Assembly (NCBI RefSeq): GCF_002899945.2
Contig: NZ_PPEG02000005.1
Span: 372,001 to 436,000 of the forward strand
Length of the DNA stretch: 64,000 nt
Source of the DNA: Chryseobacterium viscerum
GTDB lineage: Bacteria > Bacteroidota > Bacteroidia > Flavobacteriales > Weeksellaceae
Reading direction: 5' to 3'
Made by a program: the position numbers and the translations under genes. The notes under the pieces were generated by a model, which had not been told where the DNA came from, made no database searches, and was given only the letters and a program-made list of their open reading frames with translations. Shown in pieces: positions 7,956-17,043 of the stretch; the stretch's first letter is position 1, and each line of letters starts with the position of its first letter.

Positions 7956-9308
7956 TTATTTTCCACCCATACCAGGCATATTCGGCATTTTGCTCATCAT
8001 CTGCATCATCTGCTTTCCTTGAGGTCCCTGCATCATCTTCATCATTTTACCCATCTGTTCGAATTGTTTCATCAATTGATTTACATCTTCGATTTTTCTT
8101 CCGGCACCTTTAGCAATTCTTCCTTTTCTCTGAGTATTGATAATAGAAGGTCTTCTTCTTTCTTCAGGAGTCATAGAATAGATAATCGCTTCGATGTGTT
8201 TGAATGCATCATCGCTGATTTCCACATCTTTGATTGCTTTTCCAACCCCAGGAATCATTCCCATCAAATCCTTCATGTTACCCATCTTCTTGATTTGGTT
8301 GATCTGCTTAAGGAAATCATCAAACCCGAACTCATTTTTAGCGATTTTTTTGTGAAGTTTTTTAGCTTCTTCTTCATCAAACTGCTCCTGAGCTCTTTCT
8401 ACTAAGGAAACAACGTCTCCCATTCCCAGGATTCTGTCTGCCATCCTTTCCGGGTAGAAAAGGTCTAAAGCTTCCATTTTCTCCCCTGTAGAGATAAATT
8501 TGATCGGCTTTTCAACAACAGAACGGATTGTCAGTGCAGCACCCCCTCTTGTATCACCATCTAATTTCGTTAAAACAACCCCGTCAAAATTCAATGCATC
8601 GTTGAATGCTTTTGCCGTATTTACAGCATCCTGACCTGTCATAGAGTCAACTACGAAAAGAGTCTCCTGTGGCTTGATGAAATAATGTACAGATTTGATC
8701 TCGTTCATCATCTGCTCATCAATCGCCAAACGACCCGCAGTATCCACGATTACTACATCATGATTGTTGGCTTTTGCAAAATTGATTGCATTTTCAGCAA
8801 TGGTAGAAGGATTAGTAGAGCCCTCTTCAGTAAAAACAGGAACATTAATCTGTCCTCCCAATACTTTCAGCTGATCAATTGCAGCAGGACGATAAACGTC
8901 ACAGGCTACTAATAAAGGCTTTTTATTTCTTTTTGTTTGTAAATAATGAGCAAGCTTTCCTGAGAAAGTAGTCTTACCAGATCCCTGAAGACCTGCAATA
9001 AGGATTACAGATGGTTTTCCAGAAAGGTTGATCCCTTCCTGAGAACCTCCCATAAGCTCCACAAGTTCATCATGAACGATTTTTGTCATCAGCTGTCCCG
9101 GAGTAAGGGAAGTAAGAACGTTCTCTCCTAATGCTTTATCCTGAACTCTTTTGGTAAGATCTTTTGCAACTTTATAGTTAACGTCGGCATCTACCAATGC
9201 TCTACGGATCTCCTTTACGGTTTCCGCTACATTGATTTCTGTAATTTTTCCTCTACCGGAAATATTGTGTAATGCCTTGTCTAATTTATCCTGTAAACTA
9301 TTAAACAT
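7956..9308 (-). CDS. ffh: Signal recognition particle protein Ffh
   Basis: The 450-aa protein is a full-length SRP54-type GTPase that binds 4.5S RNA and signal peptides to target nascent membrane proteins to FtsY. The N domain helices (1-90) lead into the G domain with GLQGSGKTT (106-114), DTAGR (189-193) and TKLDGD (247-252). The C-terminal M domain contains a helix-turn-helix-like RRRPSII segment and a very Met-rich tail (MMKMMQ..MMQMMSKMPNMPGMGGK). It is monocistronic in this window, converging with the beta-barrel cluster and divergent from the ATP synthase region. Confidence 0.98.
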   Translation of the reverse strand: MFNSLQDKLDKALHNISGRGKITEINVAETVKEIRRALVDADVNYKVAKDLTKRVQDKALGENVLTSLTPGQLMTKIVHDELVELMGGSQEGINLSGKPSVILIAGLQGSGKTTFSGKLAHYLQTKRNKKPLLVACDVYRPAAIDQLKVLGGQINVPVFTEEGSTNPSTIAENAINFAKANNHDVVIVDTAGRLAIDEQMMNEIKSVHYFIKPQETLFVVDSMTGQDAVNTAKAFNDALNFDGVVLTKLDGDTRGGAALTIRSVVEKPIKFISTGEKMEALDLFYPERMADRILGMGDVVSLVERAQEQFDEEEAKKLHKKIAKNEFGFDDFLKQINQIKKMGNMKDLMGMIPGVGKAIKDVEISDDAFKHIEAIIYSMTPEERRRPSIINTQRKGRIAKGAGRKIEDVNQLMKQFEQMGKMMKMMQGPQGKQMMQMMSKMPNMPGMGGK

Positions 9309-9438
9309 ATTGATTGTAAATTATAGGTTTGCAAAAATAAGGAATTTTTAGCATATCTAAAGTGTCCGGCACGTAATATTATATATATAAGAAAAAATGA
9401 TATATATCAAATCATATCATAATACGATAGAAAAAGTC

Positions 9439-9447
9439 TATTTTTGC
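9439..9447 (+). promoter_or_regulatory. Promoter -7 element before the small membrane protein
   Basis: TATTTTTGC matches TAnnTTTG. It lies inside the longer possible ORF, which argues that translation starts at the ATG at 9466 and not at 9397. No convincing -33 TTTG was found. Confidence 0.5.
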
Positions 9448-9465
9448 GATCAATTAAAATTTAGA

Positions 9466-9837
9466 ATGAAAATCAATCCTAATATTCTTGTTGTCATTTT
9501 ATTCTTTCTGACGTTTTTGGTGCATTTTTCCCTTTGGAAATTTGTTTTTCATCTGGATGAAATTATAATCATTAAATTTTATCTTTTTCTAAGCGTCATG
9601 TTTATGATGATGGTTACTCTTATTATTTTAATTAATAGAGTAGCCCCGCAATTTTTAGGATTGTCTGTTATTGGTTTGATCCTTTTAAAATTTGGTTTAA
9701 TGTACCTAATCAGAAAAAAACTGAACTTTGAAGTCATTCCAGGCTATAAATTTCATTTCATCATCCCGTATTTTATCCTGACAGCAATGCTTACCTACTA
9801 TGCGATCAAGCTGATTAATCATGATAAAAAACAGTAA
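9466..9837 (+). CDS. Four-helix membrane protein next to ATP synthase genes (AtpI-like position)
   Basis: From the ATG at 9466 the product is 123 aa with four hydrophobic segments (about 5-26, 29-55, 60-80 and 92-112) and short basic loops. A protein of this size and topology just upstream of atpB is common in Flavobacteriia, and the location parallels AtpI, an assembly helper for the c-ring. No motif proves homology, so the assignment as an ATP synthase accessory rests on context. It is separated from atpB by 59 bp that contain a separate promoter. Confidence 0.7.
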   Translation: MKINPNILVVILFFLTFLVHFSLWKFVFHLDEIIIIKFYLFLSVMFMMMVTLIILINRVAPQFLGLSVIGLILLKFGLMYLIRKKLNFEVIPGYKFHFIIPYFILTAMLTYYAIKLINHDKKQ

Positions 9838-9845
9838 AATAATTT

Positions 9846-9877
9846 ATTGAAAATAGAAAAAATATCATATTTTTGCA
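9846..9877 (+). promoter_or_regulatory. Promoter of the ATP synthase operon
   Basis: ATTG (9846-9849), 19 bp, TATTTTTGC (9869-9877): a good Bacteroidetes promoter 20 bp before the atpB ATG. The implied transcript start near 9883 excludes the upstream TTG at 9873 as start codon. Confidence 0.7.
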
Positions 9878-9896
9878 CAACGAAAAAAACCTATCA

Positions 9897-10994
9897 ATGT
9901 TTAAGAAATTCGCAGTTTTATTCTACAGTATTTTTGTATTAAACTTAGTGTCTGCACAGCACGGTGAGGCTCCTGCTGGGGCAGCTCCTGCTCAGGAGCT
10001 TTCAGAGAAAGACAAAGTAAGCAAAGAAAACAAAGAGTTCATCGATCATCACTTGTTGGATGCGCATGATTTCACATTGATGGTTGATAAAGAAGGTCAC
10101 CACATCGGTTTCCCTCTTCCTGTTATTGTATATGATAACGGTTTTCACGCTTTCATGAGTAACAAAGAAGGGTTTATGCACGGAGAACCTACTGAAGTAG
10201 ATGGTTCTTTTTATGTACTGCACCATGAGAAAATCTATAAGACTGATGCTGCTGGGACTATAACTCTTGATGATCACGGTCACCCAACTAACGTAAAGCC
10301 ATTAGATCTTTCTATTACAAAAAGTGTACTGATGATTTTATTGGTATCAATCTTTATGTTAGTGTTATTCGGTGGAATGGCTAAATCTTATAAGAAATCA
10401 GTTGTTCCTACAGGTGCAGCAAGATTTTTAGAGCCACTAATTGTTTTTGTAAGAGACGAAGTTGCAATCCCAAATATCGGACATAAGTATAAGAGATTTA
10501 TGGGTTATTTATTAACTGTATTCTTCTTTATTCTTTTCCTTAACGTTTTAGGATTAATGCCTTTCGGAATCAATGTTACAGGTAATATTACAATGACATT
10601 CTTCCTGGCTATCCTTACGTATTTGATTACAACATTCTCAGCGAATAAAGATTACTGGAAACACATCTTCTGGATGCCGGGAGTTCCTGTTCCAATGAAA
10701 CTGATCATGCTTCCTATCGAATTATTAGGAACAATCACGAAGCCATTCGCATTGATGATCCGTCTTTTTGCAAACATGACTGCAGGTCACATCGTAGTAA
10801 TGAGTTTGATCGGATTGATCTACGTATTCAAGAATTTTATCGCAGGTGTTGCATTCCCATTCCTTACATTGGTAATTTATTTACTAGAAGTATTGGTGGC
10901 ATTCCTACAGGCTTATATCTTTACAATGTTATCAGCTTTGTTTATCGGAATGGCAGTACAAGAGCACGAGCACGAACATCATGCTGCTCACTAA
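9897..10994 (+). CDS. atpB: F0F1 ATP synthase subunit a
   Basis: The 365-aa protein forms the proton path next to the c-ring. Its C-terminal two thirds hold the conserved helices, including the essential arginine R289 in LMIRLFANMTAGH. The first 150 residues are a Bacteroidetes-type extension: a signal peptide (about 1-20), an Ala/Pro/His-containing exported stretch, and only then the first membrane helix (about 140-160). The start at 9897 fits both promoter and signal peptide. A His/Glu-rich tail (EHEHEHHAAH) ends the chain. It is the first gene of atpB-E-F-H-A-G. Confidence 0.96.
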   Translation: MFKKFAVLFYSIFVLNLVSAQHGEAPAGAAPAQELSEKDKVSKENKEFIDHHLLDAHDFTLMVDKEGHHIGFPLPVIVYDNGFHAFMSNKEGFMHGEPTEVDGSFYVLHHEKIYKTDAAGTITLDDHGHPTNVKPLDLSITKSVLMILLVSIFMLVLFGGMAKSYKKSVVPTGAARFLEPLIVFVRDEVAIPNIGHKYKRFMGYLLTVFFFILFLNVLGLMPFGINVTGNITMTFFLAILTYLITTFSANKDYWKHIFWMPGVPVPMKLIMLPIELLGTITKPFALMIRLFANMTAGHIVVMSLIGLIYVFKNFIAGVAFPFLTLVIYLLEVLVAFLQAYIFTMLSALFIGMAVQEHEHEHHAAH

Positions 10995-11041
10995 TTGAAA
11001 GAGTTAATTAAAGTAAAACAAATTTTTTAAAATTATATATT

Positions 11042-11236
11042 ATGGAAATCCCTAAAATTGTAGGTGCTGGTATCGTAGTACTAGGTGTAGGTATCGGTCT
11101 TGGTAAAATCGGAGCTGCTGCTCTTGAAGCTATCGCTAGACAACCTGAGCAATCTGGAAAAATCCAAACAGCTATGCTTATCGCAGCTGCACTTGTAGAA
11201 GGTGTTGCGTTTGCTGCTCTATTCGCAGTAAACTAA
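11042..11236 (+). CDS. atpE: F0F1 ATP synthase subunit c
   Basis: A 64-aa hairpin of two membrane helices with the polar loop ARQPEQ at 32-37. The ion-binding carboxylate is E53 in ALVEGVAFAALF. The residue after it is Gly rather than Ser or Thr, and helix 1 lacks the glutamine of sodium-binding rings, so a proton-coupled ring is expected. It is short for the family but normal for Flavobacteriia. A strong hairpin follows before atpF. Confidence 0.96.
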   Translation: MEIPKIVGAGIVVLGVGIGLGKIGAAALEAIARQPEQSGKIQTAMLIAAALVEGVAFAALFAVN

Positions 11237-11246
11237 TTAAAATCAG

Positions 11247-11281
11247 ACCATTATCTGTAACGGTTGGTTGCAGATAATGGT
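11247..11281 (+). promoter_or_regulatory. Intercistronic hairpin between atpE and atpF
   Basis: Arms 11247-11261 and 11267-11281 pair over 15 bp with a single G-U wobble around a GGTTG loop, followed by a short TTCTTT. It may act as a partial terminator or 3'-end stabiliser that raises subunit c output relative to downstream genes. Structure is seen; function is inference. Confidence 0.6.
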
Positions 11282-11318
11282 TCTTTAAAAAAGTAATAAT
11301 TATTTATACATTTATATA

Positions 11319-11816
11319 ATGGAATTAATTCATCAGTTTTCATCAGGATTATTTATTATCCAGTCTGTTATTTTTCTAGCATTATTATTCTTGTTAGGTA
11401 AATTCGCTTGGAAACCTATTTTAACGTCTATCAATGACAGAGAAACATCTATTGTTGACGCTCTTAACCAAGCTAAATTAGCTAGAAAAGAAATGGAAAC
11501 TTTAAAAGAGGATAACGAAAGAATCATTCGTGAAGCAAAAATCGAAAGAGATGCTATCCTTAAAGAAGCTAGAGAGATTAAAGACAGAATCGTAGGGGAA
11601 GCTAAAGATGTTGCTAAAGCTGAAGGAGACAAAATGATCGAAGCTGCTAAACAGACTATCAACGCTGAGAAAAATGCTGCCATGGCAGACATCAAAACTC
11701 AAATTGGTACTTTATCTGTAAACATTGCTGAGTCTATCTTGAAACAAAAGCTGGATAACAACGAAGCTCAAAACGAATTAGTTCAAAATTATTTAAACAA
11801 ATCAAACCTTAACTAA
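11319..11816 (+). CDS. atpF: F0F1 ATP synthase subunit b
   Basis: The 165-aa subunit has one N-terminal membrane helix (about 10-29, FIIQSVIFLALLFLLGKFAWKP in part) followed by a long charged helix (30-165) rich in Lys, Glu and Ala that forms the peripheral stalk dimer. The length and the KFAWKPI border are typical. It ends 2 bp before atpH, so the two are translationally close. Confidence 0.95.
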   Translation: MELIHQFSSGLFIIQSVIFLALLFLLGKFAWKPILTSINDRETSIVDALNQAKLARKEMETLKEDNERIIREAKIERDAILKEAREIKDRIVGEAKDVAKAEGDKMIEAAKQTINAEKNAAMADIKTQIGTLSVNIAESILKQKLDNNEAQNELVQNYLNKSNLN

Positions 11817-11818
11817 GA

Positions 11819-12358
11819 ATGCTTACATCTAAAGTAGCTAAAAGATACGCACAAGGTTTACTTGACTTCACCAACGAATCAGGTCAAACGGCTACTGTAT
11901 TTTCTGAAATGAAAGATGTAGCAAAGATCATGAAAGAGTCTGCGGACTTAAATAAATTTTTCATGACTCCTTACATCGATTCAAAAAAGAAGATAGAAGT
12001 AGCAAACGAAATTTTCAAAGGTTTATCTGTTTCTTCCCAAAATCTGATCAGATTGGTGATTAAACACGGACGTGAAAACCAATTGAAAAATATCGCTCAG
12101 GAATTTATCAATAAAGTAGAAGACCTTAGTGGTATACAAAGAGTAACGCTTACTACAGCAACTCCGCTTTCAAAAGAAAATCTTGACCAGATTTTAAGAT
12201 CTACCAATCTTGTAAATGCTGATTCAAACTTCGATTTGAAAGTAATTGTAAAGCCTGAAATTCTTGGAGGATATGTTCTGAGAGTAGGTGACCAGCAGGT
12301 AGATGCGTCTGTGAAGACAAAACTTAACCAAGTTAAAAAAGATTTCCAATTAAATTAA
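11819..12358 (+). CDS. atpH: F0F1 ATP synthase subunit delta
   Basis: The 179-aa protein starts [12 protein letters not shown], the usual delta/OSCP N-terminus. It has the alpha-helical N-domain (1-105) and a C-terminal segment with [21 protein letters not shown], the conserved end of the family. It links the peripheral stalk to the top of the alpha3beta3 head. The start codon lies 2 bp after the atpF stop and the stop is 16 bp before atpA. Confidence 0.95.
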   Translation: MLTSKVAKRYAQGLLDFTNESGQTATVFSEMKDVAKIMKESADLNKFFMTPYIDSKKKIEVANEIFKGLSVSSQNLIRLVIKHGRENQLKNIAQEFINKVEDLSGIQRVTLTTATPLSKENLDQILRSTNLVNADSNFDLKVIVKPEILGGYVLRVGDQQVDASVKTKLNQVKKDFQLN

Positions 12359-12374
12359 GAAAAACAACCATACA

Positions 12375-13952
12375 ATGGCAGAAATAAATCCGGCAGAAGT
12401 ATCTGCGATCTTAAAACAGCAATTGGCCAACTTCGATACTCAATCCAACGTTGAGGAAGTAGGTACAGTTTTAACCATCGGTGATGGTATTGCTCGTGTA
12501 TACGGGTTAGAAAACGTACAATACGGAGAGTTGGTGAAATTTTCTAGTGATGTAGAAGGTATTGTACTTAACCTTGAAGAAGACAACGTAGGTGTTGCTT
12601 TACTTGGTGAAAGTAAATTAGTAAAAGAAGGTGATACAGTAAGAAGAACAAACAGAATCTCTTCTATCAAAGTAGGAGAAGGAATGTTAGGAAGAGTAGT
12701 AGATACTCTTGGTAACCCTATCGATGGTAAAGGTCCTATTACTGGGGATTTATACGAAATGCCATTGGAAAGAAAGGCTCCTGGAGTTATCTTCAGACAG
12801 CCGGTAACTGAGCCTTTACAGTCAGGTATCGTTGCAATTGATGCGATGATTCCAGTAGGAAGAGGTCAGAGAGAGCTTATCATTGGTGACAGACAGACAG
12901 GTAAAACTACTGTTGCGATTGATACGATCATCAACCAAAGAGAATTTTTTGATGCAGGTAACCCTGTATATTGTATATATGTTGCGATCGGTCAGAAAGC
13001 TTCTACTGTAGCACAAATCGTTAAAACGCTTTCTGATAAAGGAGCTTTAGCATATACTGTAATCGTTGCGGCTAACGCATCAGATCCAGTTCCAATGCAG
13101 GTATATTCTGCAATGGCAGGAGCATCTATCGGGGAGTTCTTCAGAGACACTGGTAGACCAGCGCTTATCGTTTATGATGATTTATCTAAACAAGCTGTTG
13201 CTTACCGTGAGCTTTCTCTACTATTGAGAAGACCACCGGGCCGTGAAGCTTACCCTGGAGACGTTTTCTATCTTCACTCAAGACTATTGGAAAGAGCTGC
13301 AAAAGTAATCGCTGATGATAACATTGCTAAGCAAATGAACGATTTGCCAGAGTCTCTTAAGCCAATCGTGAAAGGAGGTGGTTCATTAACTGCTCTTCCA
13401 ATCATTGAAACTCAGGCTGGTGACGTTTCTGCATATATCCCTACAAACGTAATCTCTATTACAGACGGACAGATCTTCTTGGAGTCTGATCTATTCAACT
13501 CAGGGGTTCGTCCAGCGATCAACGTTGGTATCTCTGTATCGAGAGTAGGAGGTAATGCTCAGATCAAATCAATGAAAAAAGTTTCTGGTACTCTTAAATT
13601 AGACCAGGCTCAATATAAAGAACTAGAAGCGTTCGCGAAATTCGGTTCTGATCTTGATGCTTCTACTTTAGCAGTAATCTCTAAAGGAGAAAGAAACGTA
13701 GAAATCCTTAAGCAGCCGGTAAATGCACCACTTCCTGTAGACAGTCAGGTAGCGATCGTATATGCTGGAACAGAAAACTTAATGAGAAACGTTCCTTTGA
13801 ACAAAATTAAAGAATTCCAACACGAGTATATCGAGTTCCTAAGATCTAAGCACCCTGATACAATGGCTGCAATTAAGTCTGGAAAAATCGATAACGATAT
13901 TACAGGTGTTCTTAAGCAGGCTGCTAACGATTTAGCTTCTAAATACAACTAA
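12375..13952 (+). CDS. atpA: F0F1 ATP synthase subunit alpha
   Basis: The 525-aa subunit carries the P-loop GDRQTGKT at 171-178, the beta-barrel N-domain, the [28 protein letters not shown] block and SVSRVGG, whose arginine is the finger that completes the catalytic site on beta. It holds a non-catalytic nucleotide in the F1 head. Codon-level context is ordinary. It is followed by a 76-bp gap with a hairpin and then atpG; the usual next genes atpD and atpC are not in this operon. Confidence 0.97.
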   Translation: MAEINPAEVSAILKQQLANFDTQSNVEEVGTVLTIGDGIARVYGLENVQYGELVKFSSDVEGIVLNLEEDNVGVALLGESKLVKEGDTVRRTNRISSIKVGEGMLGRVVDTLGNPIDGKGPITGDLYEMPLERKAPGVIFRQPVTEPLQSGIVAIDAMIPVGRGQRELIIGDRQTGKTTVAIDTIINQREFFDAGNPVYCIYVAIGQKASTVAQIVKTLSDKGALAYTVIVAANASDPVPMQVYSAMAGASIGEFFRDTGRPALIVYDDLSKQAVAYRELSLLLRRPPGREAYPGDVFYLHSRLLERAAKVIADDNIAKQMNDLPESLKPIVKGGGSLTALPIIETQAGDVSAYIPTNVISITDGQIFLESDLFNSGVRPAINVGISVSRVGGNAQIKSMKKVSGTLKLDQAQYKELEAFAKFGSDLDASTLAVISKGERNVEILKQPVNAPLPVDSQVAIVYAGTENLMRNVPLNKIKEFQHEYIEFLRSKHPDTMAAIKSGKIDNDITGVLKQAANDLASKYN

Positions 13953-13962
13953 AAAAATAAAT

Positions 13963-13999
13963 GTTTAAGGTTTAAAATATAACGTTTTAAGCCTTAAAC
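13963..13999 (+). promoter_or_regulatory. Intercistronic hairpin between atpA and atpG
   Basis: Arms 13963-13977 and 13985-13999 pair over 15 bp with one G-U wobble around a 7-nt loop. The stem is AT-rich and lacks a strong U-run, so it looks more like an mRNA processing or stability element than a terminator. Confidence 0.5.
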
Positions 14000-14028
14000 T
14001 TTAGACCATAAACTTTGAACCCAAATTA

Positions 14029-14892
14029 ATGGCAAACTTAAAAGAAATACGAGGAAGAATTACGTCAATTTCATCTACGATGCAGATTACCCGTGCTATG
14101 AAAATGGTTTCCGCTGCGAAACTTAAAAAAGCACAGGACGCAATCGTAATGCTAAGACCATATTCTGAAAAATTACAGGAGCTTATCCAGAATGTAAATT
14201 CTAGCTCAGATCCTGATCAGATTTCTGTATATGCTCAGAAAAGAGAGGTTAAAAGAATACTTTTCATCGCTGTTACTTCAAACAGAGGTCTTGCAGGAGC
14301 TTTTAACTCTTCAATTGTAAAAGAGCTTAACCTTCAGTTTCAGAACAATTCTCAATACGAGGTTGAAGTTCTTCCTGTAGGTAAAAAAGCATTTGATGCT
14401 GTAAGAAGAAGCCGTTCGGTATATGCTAATGGAAGTTCTGTTTATGATAATCTGAACTTTGATGCCGTTGCTCATATCACTGAAGGAGTAATGACAAGTT
14501 TCAGAGAAGGTAAATTTGACGAAGTATATGTTATCTACAATAAATTCGTTAATGCAGCGACTCAGGAAGTAACAACAGAACAACTTCTTCCGATCCTGAT
14601 GCCTGAAAATGCAGAGCCACAGGTGGAAACAGATTACATCTTTGAACCTAACAGAGCTGAGATTCTGGATAACTTGATTCCAAAGTCTATCAAAACTCAG
14701 GTTTTCAAATCAATCCTAGATTCAGTAGCATCTGAGCACGGAGCGAGAATGACAGCAATGCACAAAGCTACAGACAATGCAGAAGCTTTGAGAAATGATC
14801 TTAAGATCTTCTATAACAAAGCAAGACAGGCTGCAATTACCAACGAAATCTTGGAAATTGTTTCCGGAGCAGAAGCTTTGAAAAATTCATAA
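14029..14892 (+). CDS. atpG: F0F1 ATP synthase subunit gamma
   Basis: The 287-aa central stalk subunit begins MANLKEIRGRITSISSTMQITRAMKMVSAAKL in family style and ends with the conserved coiled-coil partner helix (ASEHGARMTAMHKATDNA..NKARQAAITNEILEIVSGAEAL). It rotates inside the F1 head. It is the last gene of the operon and is closed by a terminator. Epsilon and beta must be encoded elsewhere, as usual for Bacteroidetes. Confidence 0.96.
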   Translation: MANLKEIRGRITSISSTMQITRAMKMVSAAKLKKAQDAIVMLRPYSEKLQELIQNVNSSSDPDQISVYAQKREVKRILFIAVTSNRGLAGAFNSSIVKELNLQFQNNSQYEVEVLPVGKKAFDAVRRSRSVYANGSSVYDNLNFDAVAHITEGVMTSFREGKFDEVYVIYNKFVNAATQEVTTEQLLPILMPENAEPQVETDYIFEPNRAEILDNLIPKSIKTQVFKSILDSVASEHGARMTAMHKATDNAEALRNDLKIFYNKARQAAITNEILEIVSGAEALKNS

Positions 14893-14914
14893 AGAATTAT
14901 TTTAACATACAATT

Positions 14915-14942
14915 AAAGCACCGATACATTCGGTGCTTTTTT
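14915..14942 (+). terminator. Rho-independent terminator of the ATP synthase operon
   Basis: Perfect 10-bp stem AAAGCACCGA/TCGGTGCTTT (14915-14924 and 14930-14939) with TACAT loop and T-run, 22 bp after atpG. Confidence 0.92.
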
Positions 14943-15159
14943 ATTTACATAAGGCTAAAACCGCTGTTTACCACCCAAAAGTTCTCTTTTTACGGAGAAA
15001 TGAAAGTTGCCCTTCAGATATTTTTTTATTGGAAAATAGCCATATCCTATCCCTTCATATTTTTCTTTCAAAAAATACTCAATTGAAATAATCTATCCCG
15101 ATTCAGGTTATTTTTATTTTGCATATCTTTGTAGCTAATAAAATTTATACAACTTCTAA

Positions 15160-16518
15160 ATGGACTCGGACATAGTCAGGCTTTTGCTGGCCTTATTTCT
15201 TGTTTTACTAAATGGCTTTTTCGTAGCCGCAGAATTTTCAATTGTTAAAGTTCGTTACTCACAAATTCAGTTAAAAGCCGCAGAAGGCAATTCTATGGCT
15301 AAACAGGCAGAGCATATCATCAAACATCTTGATGAATATCTTTCCGCCACGCAATTAGGAATTACATTGGCATCACTTGCCCTTGGATGGGTAGGGGAAA
15401 GTGCCCTGCATCATATTGTTGAAAATATTTTCGTGTCTTTGAGCATTGAATTGACTCAGACAACGATTACTACAATTTCGGTAGTGACAAGTTTTGTATT
15501 GATTACCATTATGCATATTGTATTTGGTGAGCTTATTCCAAAATCAATCGCGATCAGAAAATCTGAAGCAACCACTATGGCAACTGCGGTTCCATTGAGG
15601 GTTTTTTACACGGTTTTTAAACCATTTATCTGGTTGATGAACTCGATGTCAAATGGTTTCCTTAGATTGGTTAAAATTCACCCGGCTTCCGAGCAGGAAA
15701 TCCACTCTACTGAGGAACTTCAGCTTTTGGTAAAACAAAGTGCTGATAGCGGAGAAATTGAGGAAGAAAACTATGAGATCATCAAAAATGCATTTGATTT
15801 TACAGATCACTCTGCTAAACAGATCATGGTTCCAAGACAAAATATTACTTCCATCGATTTTGAAGAAGATGTCAATGACATTATCAACAAGATTATGGAT
15901 AGTGGATATTCGCGTATTCCTGTATATATTGATTCTATTGACAATATCATTGGTATTTTCTATACAAAAGAAATCATCAGAGAATTTGTTAAAAGAAAAG
16001 GAGAGCTGGATCATGAAGATCTTAAAGATCTGATGCGTGATGCGTTTTTCGTAGTAGAAAGTAAAAAAGTCTCAGACTTACTGAAAACATTCCAGCTTAA
16101 AAAACAACATATCGCTGTCGTTATAGATGAGTTTGGAGGAACTGAAGGGATTATCACATTAGAAGATATTCTGGAAGAACTGGTAGGAGAAATTCAGGAT
16201 GAAGAAGACGATGAAGAAAAGATCGTTGATAAAATAGCGGACAATACCTATTGGGTACAGGCTACACAGCCTTTGGACGAAATCAACGAATTCCTGCCAA
16301 AAAGACTACCTCTTTCCGAAGAAAGCGAATATAATTCATTAGCCGGATTCATTCTTTATGAGCTGGAAGAGATCCCGGAAGAAAACCAGGAGTTTGATCT
16401 TGAGGATTATCACTTCAAAATTCTGAAAATGAATAATAAGAGTGTAGAGCTTGTAGAGCTGATCTATCAGGAACCTAATGCTATAGATCATTTAGCAGAT
16501 AAAATTGGAGAAGTTTAA
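15160..16518 (+). CDS. CNNM/CBS-domain transporter of the HlyC/CorC family
   Basis: The 452-aa protein begins with a CNNM (DUF21) membrane region of about four helices (1-185). Two CBS domains follow (about 205-340), with IMVPRQNITSI and the VVIDEFGGTEGIITLEDILEELVGEIQDE block at the end of the pair. A C-terminal CorC_HlyC domain (about 360-440) completes it. Relatives mediate magnesium or cobalt efflux and are often mislabelled hemolysins. A TATCTTTG -7 element (15124-15131) precedes it. Its stop is 10 bp before clpS, so the two genes may be cotranscribed. Confidence 0.9.
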   Translation: MDSDIVRLLLALFLVLLNGFFVAAEFSIVKVRYSQIQLKAAEGNSMAKQAEHIIKHLDEYLSATQLGITLASLALGWVGESALHHIVENIFVSLSIELTQTTITTISVVTSFVLITIMHIVFGELIPKSIAIRKSEATTMATAVPLRVFYTVFKPFIWLMNSMSNGFLRLVKIHPASEQEIHSTEELQLLVKQSADSGEIEEENYEIIKNAFDFTDHSAKQIMVPRQNITSIDFEEDVNDIINKIMDSGYSRIPVYIDSIDNIIGIFYTKEIIREFVKRKGELDHEDLKDLMRDAFFVVESKKVSDLLKTFQLKKQHIAVVIDEFGGTEGIITLEDILEELVGEIQDEEDDEEKIVDKIADNTYWVQATQPLDEINEFLPKRLPLSEESEYNSLAGFILYELEEIPEENQEFDLEDYHFKILKMNNKSVELVELIYQEPNAIDHLADKIGEV

Positions 16519-16528
16519 AACCGTTAGG

Positions 16529-16834
16529 ATGAATTTTTATAATAGCATAAAAGATTACGAAAACCCAAAACGTCAGTATGAAGAAGAAGTCCTCGTTATG
16601 GACGATACAGATGAAGTCTATAAACTCGTACTGCATAACGATGATATTCATACATTTGATTATGTAATAGACTGCCTGATCGAAATCTGTAAACATTCTT
16701 TGGAACAGGCCGAGCAATGTACGATCCTTGTTCACTACAAAGGTAAATGTACCGTAAAAACAGGCTCAATGGATGTTTTGAAACCCATGCATGACAAATT
16801 AATTTCGCGCGAATTAACAAGCGAAATCGTATAA
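16529..16834 (+). CDS. clpS: ATP-dependent Clp protease adaptor ClpS
   Basis: From the ATG at 16529 the protein has 101 aa. It shows the ClpS core: YKLVLHNDDIHTFDYVIDCL (the NDD..TF block that binds N-degron side chains), the helix with EQAEQCT, and HYKGKC. It brings N-end rule substrates to ClpAP/ClpCP. The upstream TTG at 16505 lies inside the preceding gene and is less likely, since AGGA sits just before the ATG. A terminator follows directly. Confidence 0.93.
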   Translation: MNFYNSIKDYENPKRQYEEEVLVMDDTDEVYKLVLHNDDIHTFDYVIDCLIEICKHSLEQAEQCTILVHYKGKCTVKTGSMDVLKPMHDKLISRELTSEIV

Positions 16835-16839
16835 AATAA

Positions 16840-16868
16840 AAAACCGACAAATTAATTGTCGGTTTTTT
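16840..16868 (+). terminator. Rho-independent terminator after clpS
   Basis: AAAACCGACAA (16840-16850) pairs perfectly with TTGTCGGTTTT (16856-16866) around ATTAA, with a long T-run. Confidence 0.92.
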
Positions 16869-16985
16869 TTATTAAATCCGGAGATGACAATCAAGTAATA
16901 GCAATACATCACAAAGAGTAATGGCCTTTCAGGAAATCTTTTAATCTTTAAATGCTTTAATCTTTTAATTTCTCAATATTCTTAC

Positions 16986-17017
16986 ATTGTCATATTTTAT
17001 CTAAAATAGTATATTTG
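16986..17017 (+). promoter_or_regulatory. Promoter of udk
   Basis: ATTG (16986-16989), 20 bp, TATATTTG (17010-17017), placed 27 bp before the udk ATG: a good Bacteroidetes consensus match. Confidence 0.7.
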
Positions 17018-17043
17018 TACCAACTATAAAGAAACAAAAAAGA

